Source: a virus. Taken from it: a stretch of DNA of 22,183 nt. Below the pieces are notes generated by a model. It ran no database searches. It had not been told where the DNA came from and worked only from the letters and a program-made list of their open reading frames with translations. Position 1 is the stretch's first letter. Each line of letters opens with the position of its first letter. The stretch lies in IMG/VR virus record IMGVR_UViG_3300040801_002604, positions 1 to 22,183 of that record; one strand, 5' to 3'. This document shows, piece after piece, positions 11,091 to 19,635 of this stretch. The translations under genes and the position numbers were made by a program.

Positions 11091-12776
11091 CTAGATGGTT
11101 TCTTCTTCTTCAGTCGGCTCTTCGCCTTCTTCTCCACCTAAGTCTAGGTCTTCACCCTCTTCGCCCAACTCTCCTTCCATTTCATCGAATTCCCCGTCTT
11201 CTATGTCTAGCATGTCTCCGCCGCCTCCGCCGCCTTCAAAGCCACCTATACCACCTTCAAAGCCTTGCTCTTCCGCTACATCGGGGTTATAGATTTTAAC
11301 TAGGTCTTCTTTACCGCCGTCCACGGGTATGCCAAGCTCCTCCCTCTTGAGCCTTTCATTCTGTGCCATTTCTTCGGGCGTTAGCTGTAAGTATTTTGTC
11401 ATTGCAAAACGCTCAGATAATGTATCAATACCTACAGCACTGGAGAAGTTATTCAGTCTATCTGCATCAATTGCTAATTCTTTATGTTCTATAAAATTGG
11501 ATGGACTGGGTAATCTTACTTTGAATATGCTGGGGTCCACCACTATTTTCATTTTGGCTAAAAATCTTTTGAACTCTTTATCCAAAGTCATTTCAATATT
11601 TGACTGAAGGCGTTTCACGTACTGAGAGAACTTAATTTCCTGCATGTAGGCAATACCAACTCTGCCGTCATTACTGGCAACTCCCCCACCGTCCATCATA
11701 TTATTCATGTAGGAATCGGGCACTCTCATAGCTCTCCACATTTTGGAGAACCAATATTGCAAATCATCTAAGTTACCAAGACCTGCGCCTCCGGGAAGCG
11801 TCTCCACACGAGAGGCCCTACCCTCGGGCCCAACAGCAAAGAAGAAATCTTCTTGTATAGATTGAGGGTCATAAACTGCTTCAACTGAATCTTTCCCTGC
11901 CTGCTTCACGGGAATTTTTTTCTGTCTAAACTCATTCTTAGTTTTACGTAGAATGTTTTCCCTCTCGGATGCGCGAGCTTTGCCTGTATCAATATAAAAC
12001 ACACGGCGTTCAGGGGCTCGCGCAATGCGGTAAATTAATACGGAATCTTCTAATAATTCTTTCTGCTTATAAGTCCTGTAGGCTGCACGTAGAACCGATT
12101 CACCGAAGGGTGCTTCTGCGTTCATCTCGTCAGAAAGGGAAAAATGAATTACGTTATCCGATTGAACCTCACTATAGTTACTATTTTCCGAATCACTATT
12201 CTTAATGTTTACCGGAATCAGTAGTTTATTAGCGTAGCTTGCAGTAGCGTCATTAAAGTTTAAATTGATATTCCATGATTTTATATCGTAAATATCTTCT
12301 ACACTGACCTTTGCTGCATCTACATGCTTGGGGTGTACATGGATATACTTCTTAAATGGGCCGGTATTATTTCTTAAGAAAAAACAATCACCGTATTTTA
12401 TGGTGTTACGAACAACACCGAATAGTCTGTTGTGCCACTCTTGCACCTCACACCAAGTTTTTAAGGCCGCTTTAAGTGTAACTATAGTTGATGTGTTTAC
12501 CTTATAGTGGTCATTTTCCACATGTACTTCTAATGGTATATCTCTCTTACTTCTATTACCAACCATTTCTTCCGCAATAATATCCAGAGCCCTAGCTATA
12601 TCGACATCAGTATCCATTGTATCATACTCCGAATATCGCTTAAGTCTGGTGTATGATCCACGAACGAGTCTAGTGTACCAGTTTATGCCACCATAGCCCA
12701 TAACATCGGCATTAGTTGACATGGACCTGTTTTCATAACCCGGTTTTAATACTTTAAAATAATTGGTAATTGCCAT
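11091..12776 (-). CDS. gp20: Portal protein, T4 gp20-like
   Basis: A 561-aa protein (T4 gp20: 524). Conserved gp20 stretches are visible: LLEDSVLIYRIARAPERRVFYIDTGK, the ETLPGGAGLGNLDDLQYWF segment and the MWRAMRVPDSYM segment that follow it, and the C-terminal helices near LTPEEMAQNERLKREE. It forms the dodecameric ring at the head vertex through which DNA is packaged and leaves, and starts prohead assembly. The last about 60 residues are a glycine- and acid-rich tail (EGGIGGFEGGGGGG, then EEEE runs), longer than in T4. A GATAAATA element lies upstream; the gp67-like gene follows. Confidence 0.93.
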   Translation of the reverse strand: MAITNYFKVLKPGYENRSMSTNADVMGYGGINWYTRLVRGSYTRLKRYSEYDTMDTDVDIARALDIIAEEMVGNRSKRDIPLEVHVENDHYKVNTSTIVTLKAALKTWCEVQEWHNRLFGVVRNTIKYGDCFFLRNNTGPFKKYIHVHPKHVDAAKVSVEDIYDIKSWNINLNFNDATASYANKLLIPVNIKNSDSENSNYSEVQSDNVIHFSLSDEMNAEAPFGESVLRAAYRTYKQKELLEDSVLIYRIARAPERRVFYIDTGKARASERENILRKTKNEFRQKKIPVKQAGKDSVEAVYDPQSIQEDFFFAVGPEGRASRVETLPGGAGLGNLDDLQYWFSKMWRAMRVPDSYMNNMMDGGGVASNDGRVGIAYMQEIKFSQYVKRLQSNIEMTLDKEFKRFLAKMKIVVDPSIFKVRLPSPSNFIEHKELAIDADRLNNFSSAVGIDTLSERFAMTKYLQLTPEEMAQNERLKREELGIPVDGGKEDLVKIYNPDVAEEQGFEGGIGGFEGGGGGGDMLDIEDGEFDEMEGELGEEGEDLDLGGEEGEEPTEEEETI

Positions 12777-12802
12777 TAGTTCTATTCTCTATAGATTATT
12801 GT

Positions 12803-12810
12803 TATTTATC
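12803..12810 (-). promoter_or_regulatory. Late-promoter-like GATAAATA before gp20
   Basis: One mismatch to TATAAATA (first base). Predicted start near 12797, about 21 nt before the gp20 ATG. Same variant as before the nuclease gene. Confidence 0.5.
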
Positions 12811-12830
12811 CTATTTTATCTTAGCAGTTA

Positions 12831-15698
12831 TTAACCCCACTGTAAACCGTAATCTGCTTCGGCGTTACTAATGGCTGAGCCGGTCATATCTTTCCATCCA
12901 GCGGCAGCGGCTTCGGCAGCAGCAAGTTGATCGGATATTCGCTTTTTAGCTCCCTGCCTCTCTTCTTCTTTCTTCTGTTCAGCCTTGACTAGTTTGTCAG
13001 TGTTGCCAGTCTGCTCTCTGAGTATCTCGTTCTGCTCTTCCAGTAGCTGGGTTTGGCTCTTTCCGGTAGAACCTTCCTGCTCAACCAGTTCCGCTTTTTC
13101 CAACTGCTCTTTTCTATACCTTACAAGCTCCCTTTGTACATTTTCTAATTGCTTGTTAGATAAGTTTTTTATTTCCGCTAGAGTGTTATATCCCGCTGTA
13201 TACCTTCCCGCTTCGAGTCGATCTATAAGTCTATTACGGCGATGGGATGCAGTCTGATCTTCTTCAGATTTAGATGGTTTGTCCTCATCATCCCAAAAGT
13301 GAGCTAATGGCCCCATTAAAAGATACTTCATTTTCTTTTTGGTTTCCTCAACTAAATTATCTATGCCATCAGCTATTGCGAGTTGTACTCCTTCAAAGCT
13401 ATAGAGCCAAGTTCCGAAGCTGTGGCCCATTTTAGCTACCTCTGTGGCCAAAAATGCGACACCACCGACGGCGGCTACCTTGGATACTGCCCCCAACTTA
13501 CCTATACTTTTAGTTAAATCTCCACCTATAATACCAATCCCCTGTTTTCTCCAACCCATAATGCCCCCTCCCTTGAACCCCATACGACCCAAAAGAGCAC
13601 TTTGTGCCAGTTGGTTCATTAGTACAGTTTTGGCAAAAATCGCTACGGCCCCACCAAAGGCACCCACTGCTTTACCAAATCCACTCACGCCGATACCAGT
13701 AAAGAAATCCAAACCTTCTAATATTTTCTGAATAAATCCGGGAGCTTCAGGGGAGGCTTCAGTTTTGCCCAGAGCAGTGTCAATGCGTGAAAATAATTCT
13801 TCATTATCCGGGGTTCTTTCCAAAGTACCGGCCATTGCATTAATTACATCCTGATTCGTAAAATTGCTCTCACCTATAAACTTTTGCATGTTCGCAAGAA
13901 CTGCTTCTGACTGCGCCAAGTAGTCAGTGGTTCCCGCCATATCCGAATATTGTCTTATTAATTCCTTCTGGATCGCTGCTTGTCTGGCTAATCCCATTTG
14001 CTGGTTAAAGTTCATACCTTCAGACATTTTAGATATTTCTTCATTATACGCAGCGGGGGCTGCTCTAAGAAACGGCACTACCTGCTCTTGAAATAATTTT
14101 CTTTGTTCATCATTCATTGCCGCAGGATCAAATGCCTGTATTCTCATTGCTTCCTTTGCTTCATCGGAAAGAGTCATACCTGTTGACTTCTCCAACTGTT
14201 TGACCAAATTCTGAACACCGACATCTGCTCTGTATCTCTCGGTTATCGGTGCCCATTTTTTAGCATTTTCAAGCATTATCTGTTCTTTTATCTGCTCATT
14301 GGAAAGGCCCAAAAGTTTATTTGTTTGTGCTCTTAGCTTTATCTCATTGGCTAGTCTTGATTGTAAATCTCCCCCCTGTGATCTTATTACATTGGCTATC
14401 CCTGCCATCGCAGGGTCACTAGATATTTCATTCATAAAGTCCCCGAACTCGGAAACACTCATGTTCATAGTTTTAGCAGTTTCCTTGTACATATCAGTCA
14501 TCGTCCGATATGAATCTCTTGATGCCTCGCTTGATATACCCAACTGCATCGCAGTCTCTCTCATCCTCATGCCGAAATGGAAAGCTTCCTGACCATTAAG
14601 ACCAAAGGCATGGCCCATATCTTGTATTTGTTCAATGGTGTCACCATCAAATACACCTCTCCCTAAAATAGACGCTTCATTCCTGAGTACGTCACGGTAC
14701 TGCATCATTCCCATTTGAAGGTCTCTCATGGACATTCCCATCGACAATGCGGTACCTTTTAGGTCCCATGCAGTAGCATTAAATGCACCAACCGGGGTCA
14801 TATAGTCATATGCCCTAAATGCATCATTAATCATTTGGCCTACGCCCGCTGCTCCTGCTACGGCCACCATTTTCATGGCAGACATGAACTGCTTACGAGA
14901 ATTTAGCATCATGGTTTCATAGTTATTAGCAACAGATTTTGTGGTTTCACTAATTATATCTGCTGAATGTTTCATTACCTCTGATAACTCACCCATGACG
15001 GTAACTTGATTTTTGTATCGATCACTCGTCTTGTCTACTTCTATACCGTGAGTTTTTATATCCATTATCACTTGCTTAGATTCATCATCGAATGCTTCAA
15101 ATAAATCTACGGTATTTCCGCTGGCATCTTTTAAGTTTTGGATATTAGATATAAGGGATTTGAACTCATCACTGAGCTTTGAAGCGTCGTCCGTGCTTTT
15201 TGATAATTCATGTAATTTTATTCTATATCGCTCAATTGCCTGAGGTAAATCGTCGAGTGCGGATATTTTGGTGCCTGAAGCCTCTATATACTCTATAGTT
15301 TTTTGAGCTAACTTATAATACACTGAGTCGGAGTCTTCATTATCTCTTATGTTTTTTGCGTCGGCCACAAAACTATCAAGTAGTCCCTGTCTCAGGTTTA
15401 GGGCATTAAGAAATTTACTCTCACCCATGCCCAATATGGTACCCCCTGCAATTTTACCCATACGGTCTTTTAGCAATTTCACGCTTTTAGTAAGCTCTTG
15501 TACACTCTTAATATCACCCCTGCCGGTGGGGCCACTAGCATTGGGGCTTACCCCGTTAGCATTACCCCCACGACCAACCCTCTCAGGATTGCCCTGATTA
15601 GCCATTTGGGACGATATACTTTTACCAATTTCAGATGCGATACTTTTTCCTATAGCATCTCCAATCTGTCTAATTATGCCGGGGTCTATGTTAGCCAT
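12831..15698 (-). CDS. Large tape-measure-like virion protein, 955 aa
   Basis: Starts MANIDPGIIRQIGDAIGKSI. Much of it is helical. There is a small hydrophobic patch near residues 275-290 (VAVAGAAGVGQM) and a long G/A-rich hydrophobic region at about 665-760 (GFGKAVGAFGGAVAIFAK to VAAVGGVAFLATEVAK). A charged coiled-coil region lies at about 840-940. This layout is common in tape-measure or DNA-ejection proteins, but I see no specific family match and the T4 tape measure gp29 is shorter (590 aa). The ATG at 15698 has GGAGC upstream and follows a perfect late promoter; the longer frame from 15764 would run across that promoter. T4 has tail tube and sheath genes before gp20 instead. Confidence 0.65.
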   Translation of the reverse strand: MANIDPGIIRQIGDAIGKSIASEIGKSISSQMANQGNPERVGRGGNANGVSPNASGPTGRGDIKSVQELTKSVKLLKDRMGKIAGGTILGMGESKFLNALNLRQGLLDSFVADAKNIRDNEDSDSVYYKLAQKTIEYIEASGTKISALDDLPQAIERYRIKLHELSKSTDDASKLSDEFKSLISNIQNLKDASGNTVDLFEAFDDESKQVIMDIKTHGIEVDKTSDRYKNQVTVMGELSEVMKHSADIISETTKSVANNYETMMLNSRKQFMSAMKMVAVAGAAGVGQMINDAFRAYDYMTPVGAFNATAWDLKGTALSMGMSMRDLQMGMMQYRDVLRNEASILGRGVFDGDTIEQIQDMGHAFGLNGQEAFHFGMRMRETAMQLGISSEASRDSYRTMTDMYKETAKTMNMSVSEFGDFMNEISSDPAMAGIANVIRSQGGDLQSRLANEIKLRAQTNKLLGLSNEQIKEQIMLENAKKWAPITERYRADVGVQNLVKQLEKSTGMTLSDEAKEAMRIQAFDPAAMNDEQRKLFQEQVVPFLRAAPAAYNEEISKMSEGMNFNQQMGLARQAAIQKELIRQYSDMAGTTDYLAQSEAVLANMQKFIGESNFTNQDVINAMAGTLERTPDNEELFSRIDTALGKTEASPEAPGFIQKILEGLDFFTGIGVSGFGKAVGAFGGAVAIFAKTVLMNQLAQSALLGRMGFKGGGIMGWRKQGIGIIGGDLTKSIGKLGAVSKVAAVGGVAFLATEVAKMGHSFGTWLYSFEGVQLAIADGIDNLVEETKKKMKYLLMGPLAHFWDDEDKPSKSEEDQTASHRRNRLIDRLEAGRYTAGYNTLAEIKNLSNKQLENVQRELVRYRKEQLEKAELVEQEGSTGKSQTQLLEEQNEILREQTGNTDKLVKAEQKKEEERQGAKKRISDQLAAAEAAAAGWKDMTGSAISNAEADYGLQWG

Positions 15699-15721
15699 TA
15701 TGAGTTGTGCTCCATAGCTAA

Positions 15722-15729
15722 TATTTATA
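15722..15729 (-). promoter_or_regulatory. T4-type late promoter TATAAATA before the 955-aa gene
   Basis: Exact octamer on the minus strand, predicted start near 15716, then GGAGC and the ATG at 15698. Confidence 0.85.
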
Positions 15730-15757
15730 TTTAATACAATGGGTTGAAAATTAAGGG

Positions 15758-15787
15758 TTGACATACGAACTATAATTCTTATATAAT
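15758..15787 (+). promoter_or_regulatory. Sigma-70 promoter of the gp55 gene (TTGACA-18-TATAAT)
   Basis: Plus-strand -35 TTGACA at 15758-15763 and -10 TATAAT at 15782-15787, spacer 18 bp. The leader to the gp55 ATG would be about 75 nt. It allows the host polymerase to make the late sigma factor before late promoters are active. Confidence 0.8.
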
Positions 15788-15806
15788 GTCATACGAATAG
15801 TAATTC
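15762..15806 (+). repeat. 17-nt imperfect direct repeat around the gp55 promoter -10 box
   Basis: CATACGAACTATAATTC at 15762-15778 and CATACGAATAGTAATTC at 15790-15806 match at 14 of 17 positions with a 28-nt period. The copies flank the -10 box, one inside the spacer and one over the start site: a plausible operator pair. Confidence 0.6.
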
Positions 15807-15846
15807 ATGAATAAAAATAATAAATAATTAATCACATAATAATAAC

Positions 15847-15854
15847 TATAAATA
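15847..15854 (+). promoter_or_regulatory. Late-promoter octamer TATAAATA close to the gp55 start
   Basis: Exact TATAAATA on the plus strand. The predicted start (about 15860) would leave only about 10 nt before the ATG at 15870, trimming the ribosome site (AAGAG). So it is either a weak late autoregulatory promoter or chance in AT-rich DNA. Confidence 0.45.
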
Positions 15855-15869
15855 ATAAGAGTGACAGAT

Positions 15870-16382
15870 ATGGCTAAAAAAAGAAGAACTAAGAACTATC
15901 TAAACAATCCCGACATCATTGAACAGTGGAAGCTTAGCGCAGAACAGGATGCGATGAATGATGAGTTTTCCAAAATGATGATGTTACTAACCCGTAAATA
16001 CTCATCAAAAATGCGCTTCAATGTATGTGACTCATTCAGGGAAGATATGGAGAGCTTCGCATTAATGACAGTAAGTAGAGTTTGGCGGAGTTTCAATCCA
16101 GAAAAATCAGACAACCCTTTTGCCTATTTTACACAGGTAATTAAAAGGGCTTTCTATCAATTCCAAAATCAAGAACGCCGCCAAAGAGATATTGGTAATG
16201 AATTATTAGTTGACAAAGGGCATGATCCTTCACATGCATTCATGGTAGAGTATGAATTTAGGGACTACGATCCGGGTGAGGTTGGAGGCGATATCACTAT
16301 AATTGATGGTGAAGGTAGTATATTGGAAGTCATTGATGCTAGTGAATATATCGAAACTCGTGAAGCCGAAAAGGAAGATTAA
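15870..16382 (+). CDS. gp55: Late transcription sigma factor, T4 gp55-like
   Basis: A 170-aa protein close to T4 gp55 (185 aa) in plan: an N-terminal part with IIEQWK, and a sigma region-2-like core with FREDMESFALMTVSRVWRSFNP, KSDNPFAYFTQVIKRAFYQFQ and an ERRQRD basic end. It has an acidic C-terminal tail that in T4 contacts the sliding clamp. gp55 replaces host sigma and directs polymerase to TATAAATA; exact octamers occur in this window at 5685, 11050, 15722 and 15847. The ATG at 15870 is preferred to an in-frame GTG at 15861. The stop overlaps the stop of convergent gp46. It sits beside gp46/gp47, roughly as in T4. Confidence 0.88.
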   Translation: MAKKRRTKNYLNNPDIIEQWKLSAEQDAMNDEFSKMMMLLTRKYSSKMRFNVCDSFREDMESFALMTVSRVWRSFNPEKSDNPFAYFTQVIKRAFYQFQNQERRQRDIGNELLVDKGHDPSHAFMVEYEFRDYDPGEVGGDITIIDGEGSILEVIDASEYIETREAEKED

Positions 16383-18571
16383 CTGAGTTCAACTTCAGTT
16401 AGTCCACCTTTAAGTACTGCCTTTAATTGCTTGTCGAACGATTTCTGAATCTCATCTCTATGAGTTATGACGTACATGCTAAGGTCATTTTCCTTAGCTA
16501 CGTCTTTAATCATTTTAGCGGCTTGCTTAATCCCTAGGTTACTTAGTCCGAGGTCTAAACATTCGTCAAGTATACATAGATTTATTTTCTGGTGCCGTGC
16601 CTGAACTACGTCACGGAAAGCGAAAGCTATGGCCAGATTAATTCTGGCCTGTTGCCCACCAGAAAGATTTGCGTACCCTATATCGTTATTAAACTGTGAT
16701 ATAGATATTGTCATGTCCTTGGTGAACATAACCTTGTGTGGTAATCCTATGAAATCCAGATAATACTGGAGTCGCGTATTAAGCAAGGGGAGGTTCGCAT
16801 CAAGTAAAGCCTGTCGTATAAAGCTATCCTTTTTAGTTAAAAGCTTCAGTAGGAAGTTCTGATGTTTGAGTTCCGACTCCAATTCTTCAATCTTATCAGT
16901 AGGCACTTCATCCATTCCTTTGAATGCCTTCTTCAGTTGTTCTACAGTTTCCTTATGAGGGTTAACCTCGTTTATACGTTCCACTAGGTTTTTATTCAAC
17001 CTCTCAAGCTCAGCTTGCTTCTGATATATTTCATCAAGCTCATACTTAATATTCATTGACTTTATTTGCTCTTCAAGAAGTGACGAAAGCTCATCAAGTT
17101 TTTCCATCTTGTCTTTCATGTCCCTTACTTCCTTTTCAGGCAACATGAGACTAGTGTGTGGGTTTTCTTCCGACTCAAATCTTTGAAGGTCACTAGACAG
17201 CTTGTCAAACTGTGCCTTAGACTCCTGCCATTCCGAAACGGACTCGAACCTACATTCAGTGCTTTCTATTGAGTCCATTGCCGCCTCTCGTAGATTTTTG
17301 TTTTGTTCAAGCTCTTTGCGTTTTTCTTTGTAAAGCTCGGCTTCCTGTCTCTGTTCTGTGACTTTAGCGTCGATAACGCTTTCATTATCATGATATGTTT
17401 GCTCACAGTAAGGACACTTGGATTCCTTAAGAGTTGATATTTCACCCTCCAATTTCTTGACATTATTGATTATTTGCTCTATCTCTCCGTCAAGTTTTTC
17501 CTTTATCTTGTTAAATTCATCATACTCGGATTTAGTTTCTTCGATAAAGTCCAAAGCACTCTTTTCCTTATCGTAGTCTATGTCCTTAAGAACTGAAGCT
17601 AGTGTCTTGACTTTTTCAATATCATTACTGTGCTTGATTTCCCATTCTTTAGATTTTTTAGAATAGGTTTCCTGTCGTTTAAGTTCGGACAAAATATTTA
17701 CAGAATCATCTACCGCTTTATTTCTCTCCTTTTCCAATTCATCTAGCTTTTTTATCTGTTTAATTTCTTCAATGAAATCAATTTTTTCAAGCTCGGCTAT
17801 ATCTACCTTAATTGATTTTATTGATTCGGTTTTATCTTTATCCCATTTATCAATCGACGCTTCCGCAAAATGGAGTTGTTCCTCGTAGCGTTCCCTTTCA
17901 TCACTGATTCTTACGGACAGTTCTCGTAGGCTCTCTATTTCTTCCCGTGTTATTTTTATCAATTCTTTTAGATTCACTGCTACTTCAGTAAGTACCTTGT
18001 GGCCAAATATCTCTTCAAGAATTGACGTTTGACTTACACCGCTCGCACTAGTAACAGGGAGGCTAAGGAAGGAATCTGATTTAGCGCTATAAGTCATTAT
18101 TCTAATAGCAAGATCAAACGGCATGCCATTAAGTATTTCATTCTGTATATAATCTTCCACATTGCTTGACGCTGGCGTTTTGTTGGTTGATATTGTATTG
18201 ATACTTTCTCCAGTAGAAATACGAACTCCGTTGTTACCGGAACCCCCCATCTTCTTATTTTTACGCCAACGCTCTATCTTATAATATACGCCATTATTTT
18301 CAAGTATGAGTGCAACATAAAGATTCTTCTTGTTGATATTATTAATTAGATCATCAAGCTTTACCTTACTCAAAGTCTTATTGTAAAGAACGTAGAGTAA
18401 TGCATTGAGAATGGATGACTTACCTGCACCATTTGCGTCGAATTCACCATTAATCATGGAGTCATGATTTTCACCCACAATAAGAATGGGCTCATCAAAA
18501 TTTAGAGGTATTTTTGTAATCTTGTTACCATATGAGAATATATTTCTCATGTGCAGTTCAATTAATTTCAT
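16379..18571 (-). CDS. gp46: Recombination nuclease subunit, T4 gp46-like (SbcC/Rad50 ATPase)
   Basis: A 730-aa SMC-like ATPase, longer than T4 gp46 (560). The P-loop ends NGAGKSS (residues 47-53) but is separated from VGEN by an 11-residue insert. Long coiled coils flank a central zinc hook, CPYCEQ. The ABC signature LSGGQQARINLA and Walker B CILDECLD follow, then a D-loop and ITHRDE. With gp47 it trims DNA ends to make 3' tails for recombination-dependent replication. The start MKLIELH at 18571 forms TAATG with the gp47 stop; MQI upstream is inside gp47. Confidence 0.95.
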   Translation of the reverse strand: MKLIELHMRNIFSYGNKITKIPLNFDEPILIVGENHDSMINGEFDANGAGKSSILNALLYVLYNKTLSKVKLDDLINNINKKNLYVALILENNGVYYKIERWRKNKKMGGSGNNGVRISTGESINTISTNKTPASSNVEDYIQNEILNGMPFDLAIRIMTYSAKSDSFLSLPVTSASGVSQTSILEEIFGHKVLTEVAVNLKELIKITREEIESLRELSVRISDERERYEEQLHFAEASIDKWDKDKTESIKSIKVDIAELEKIDFIEEIKQIKKLDELEKERNKAVDDSVNILSELKRQETYSKKSKEWEIKHSNDIEKVKTLASVLKDIDYDKEKSALDFIEETKSEYDEFNKIKEKLDGEIEQIINNVKKLEGEISTLKESKCPYCEQTYHDNESVIDAKVTEQRQEAELYKEKRKELEQNKNLREAAMDSIESTECRFESVSEWQESKAQFDKLSSDLQRFESEENPHTSLMLPEKEVRDMKDKMEKLDELSSLLEEQIKSMNIKYELDEIYQKQAELERLNKNLVERINEVNPHKETVEQLKKAFKGMDEVPTDKIEELESELKHQNFLLKLLTKKDSFIRQALLDANLPLLNTRLQYYLDFIGLPHKVMFTKDMTISISQFNNDIGYANLSGGQQARINLAIAFAFRDVVQARHQKINLCILDECLDLGLSNLGIKQAAKMIKDVAKENDLSMYVITHRDEIQKSFDKQLKAVLKGGLTEVELS

Positions 18572-19623
18572 TATTTGCACCTATCCCATAACTCGATCAA
18601 TTTATCACTATCAATATCTTTACCTTCAACTCTGTCGAGTAATTTGCGAATCAAACTTACAACTGACTCACTCTGTATCTCTTCCTCAGTCAACTCGCCT
18701 TCTTCTATGGTTACTTCGGTAATTTCATTGATGTTAAATTCTCGCAATTTGTACTTTTCAATTAATACATTCTTAAGGCTACTATGCTGGTCGTATGTAA
18801 TATCAATATCCCCGTCACATTTAACACGGGCATTAGCCTTAAGCAATTTAGGGTTATCAGCTACTTCTGATAGCTTAAGCCTTTGATATTTCGGACAATC
18901 TTCCCAATTTATGAATTCCAATGCACCAGATTCATAATCATATAGGGCCATACCCCGATCATTATCATTGGCATCACCGAAGTCCATAGGGAATGCATTG
19001 CCTATATAGACAACATTACTCTTTCCCTTTTCGTAGTCATCATGACCTTGGCGTTTATGAAAGTGTCCGCTCATAATGATATCTGGTGCAGTAAAGTTCT
19101 TTGGGTCAGGACCCGACTTTTTAGTTACAGTATCCCCTGTCAATACAAATCCCTTAAACTCGAAATGACCTATCCATACAGGTATGTCGAAATACTTCGC
19201 CAGTATGCCATATTCATCTTCAAATAAGTATGGACATACGAGAGTTTTATGTAGGGTAGTATCAATGACCGTAGGATCATCAATCATGTGGAAATTACTA
19301 AGCTCAGAATAAACATATGTTGCAAATACTTCTCGGTTATCACGATAATATAAATCATGATTGCCAACAATGAAGTATACAGGAATGTCTAAAGCATTCA
19401 GTTTTCGGGCGGCATCAATAGCTAGTTTAGCGGTTAGGGAATCAATAGCTGTACGCTCTTCGAACCAGTCGCCACCAAAGTAAATGTGGTCAACGTCATG
19501 ATCTTGGCATTGTTTACAAAACCAATCTATAAAATTACTGCAATCGTTGTTATGGATTATGCTATTACCCTTTCTGCCGAAATGAATATCCGTAAATAAT
19601 GCGGCCTTTTTTAGTTTTTGCAT
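18571..19623 (-). CDS. gp47: Recombination nuclease subunit, T4 gp47-like (SbcD/Mre11)
   Basis: A 350-aa metallophosphoesterase nuclease (T4 gp47: 339 aa). All motifs are present: DIHFG (D12, H14), GGDWFE (D52), VGNHD (N88, H89) and later SGHFHKR. The C-terminal acidic helical part (ITEVTIEEGELTEEEIQ) would bind the gp46 coiled-coil base. It is translationally coupled to gp46 (TAATG) and lies 12 nt after the helicase gene, making a recombination operon. Confidence 0.95.
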   Translation of the reverse strand: MQKLKKAALFTDIHFGRKGNSIIHNNDCSNFIDWFCKQCQDHDVDHIYFGGDWFEERTAIDSLTAKLAIDAARKLNALDIPVYFIVGNHDLYYRDNREVFATYVYSELSNFHMIDDPTVIDTTLHKTLVCPYLFEDEYGILAKYFDIPVWIGHFEFKGFVLTGDTVTKKSGPDPKNFTAPDIIMSGHFHKRQGHDDYEKGKSNVVYIGNAFPMDFGDANDNDRGMALYDYESGALEFINWEDCPKYQRLKLSEVADNPKLLKANARVKCDGDIDITYDQHSSLKNVLIEKYKLREFNINEITEVTIEEGELTEEEIQSESVVSLIRKLLDRVEGKDIDSDKLIELWDRCK

Positions 19624-19635
19624 GTAAGTTATCTA

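Noticed and set aside
11095-11292. Serine/proline-rich plus-strand frame
   Set aside because: Antisense shadow of the acidic, glycine-rich tail of gp20.
15698-15764. N-terminal extension of the 955-aa protein to 15764
   Set aside because: The extension would overlie the perfect late promoter at 15722-15729, and the internal ATG has a good ribosome site.
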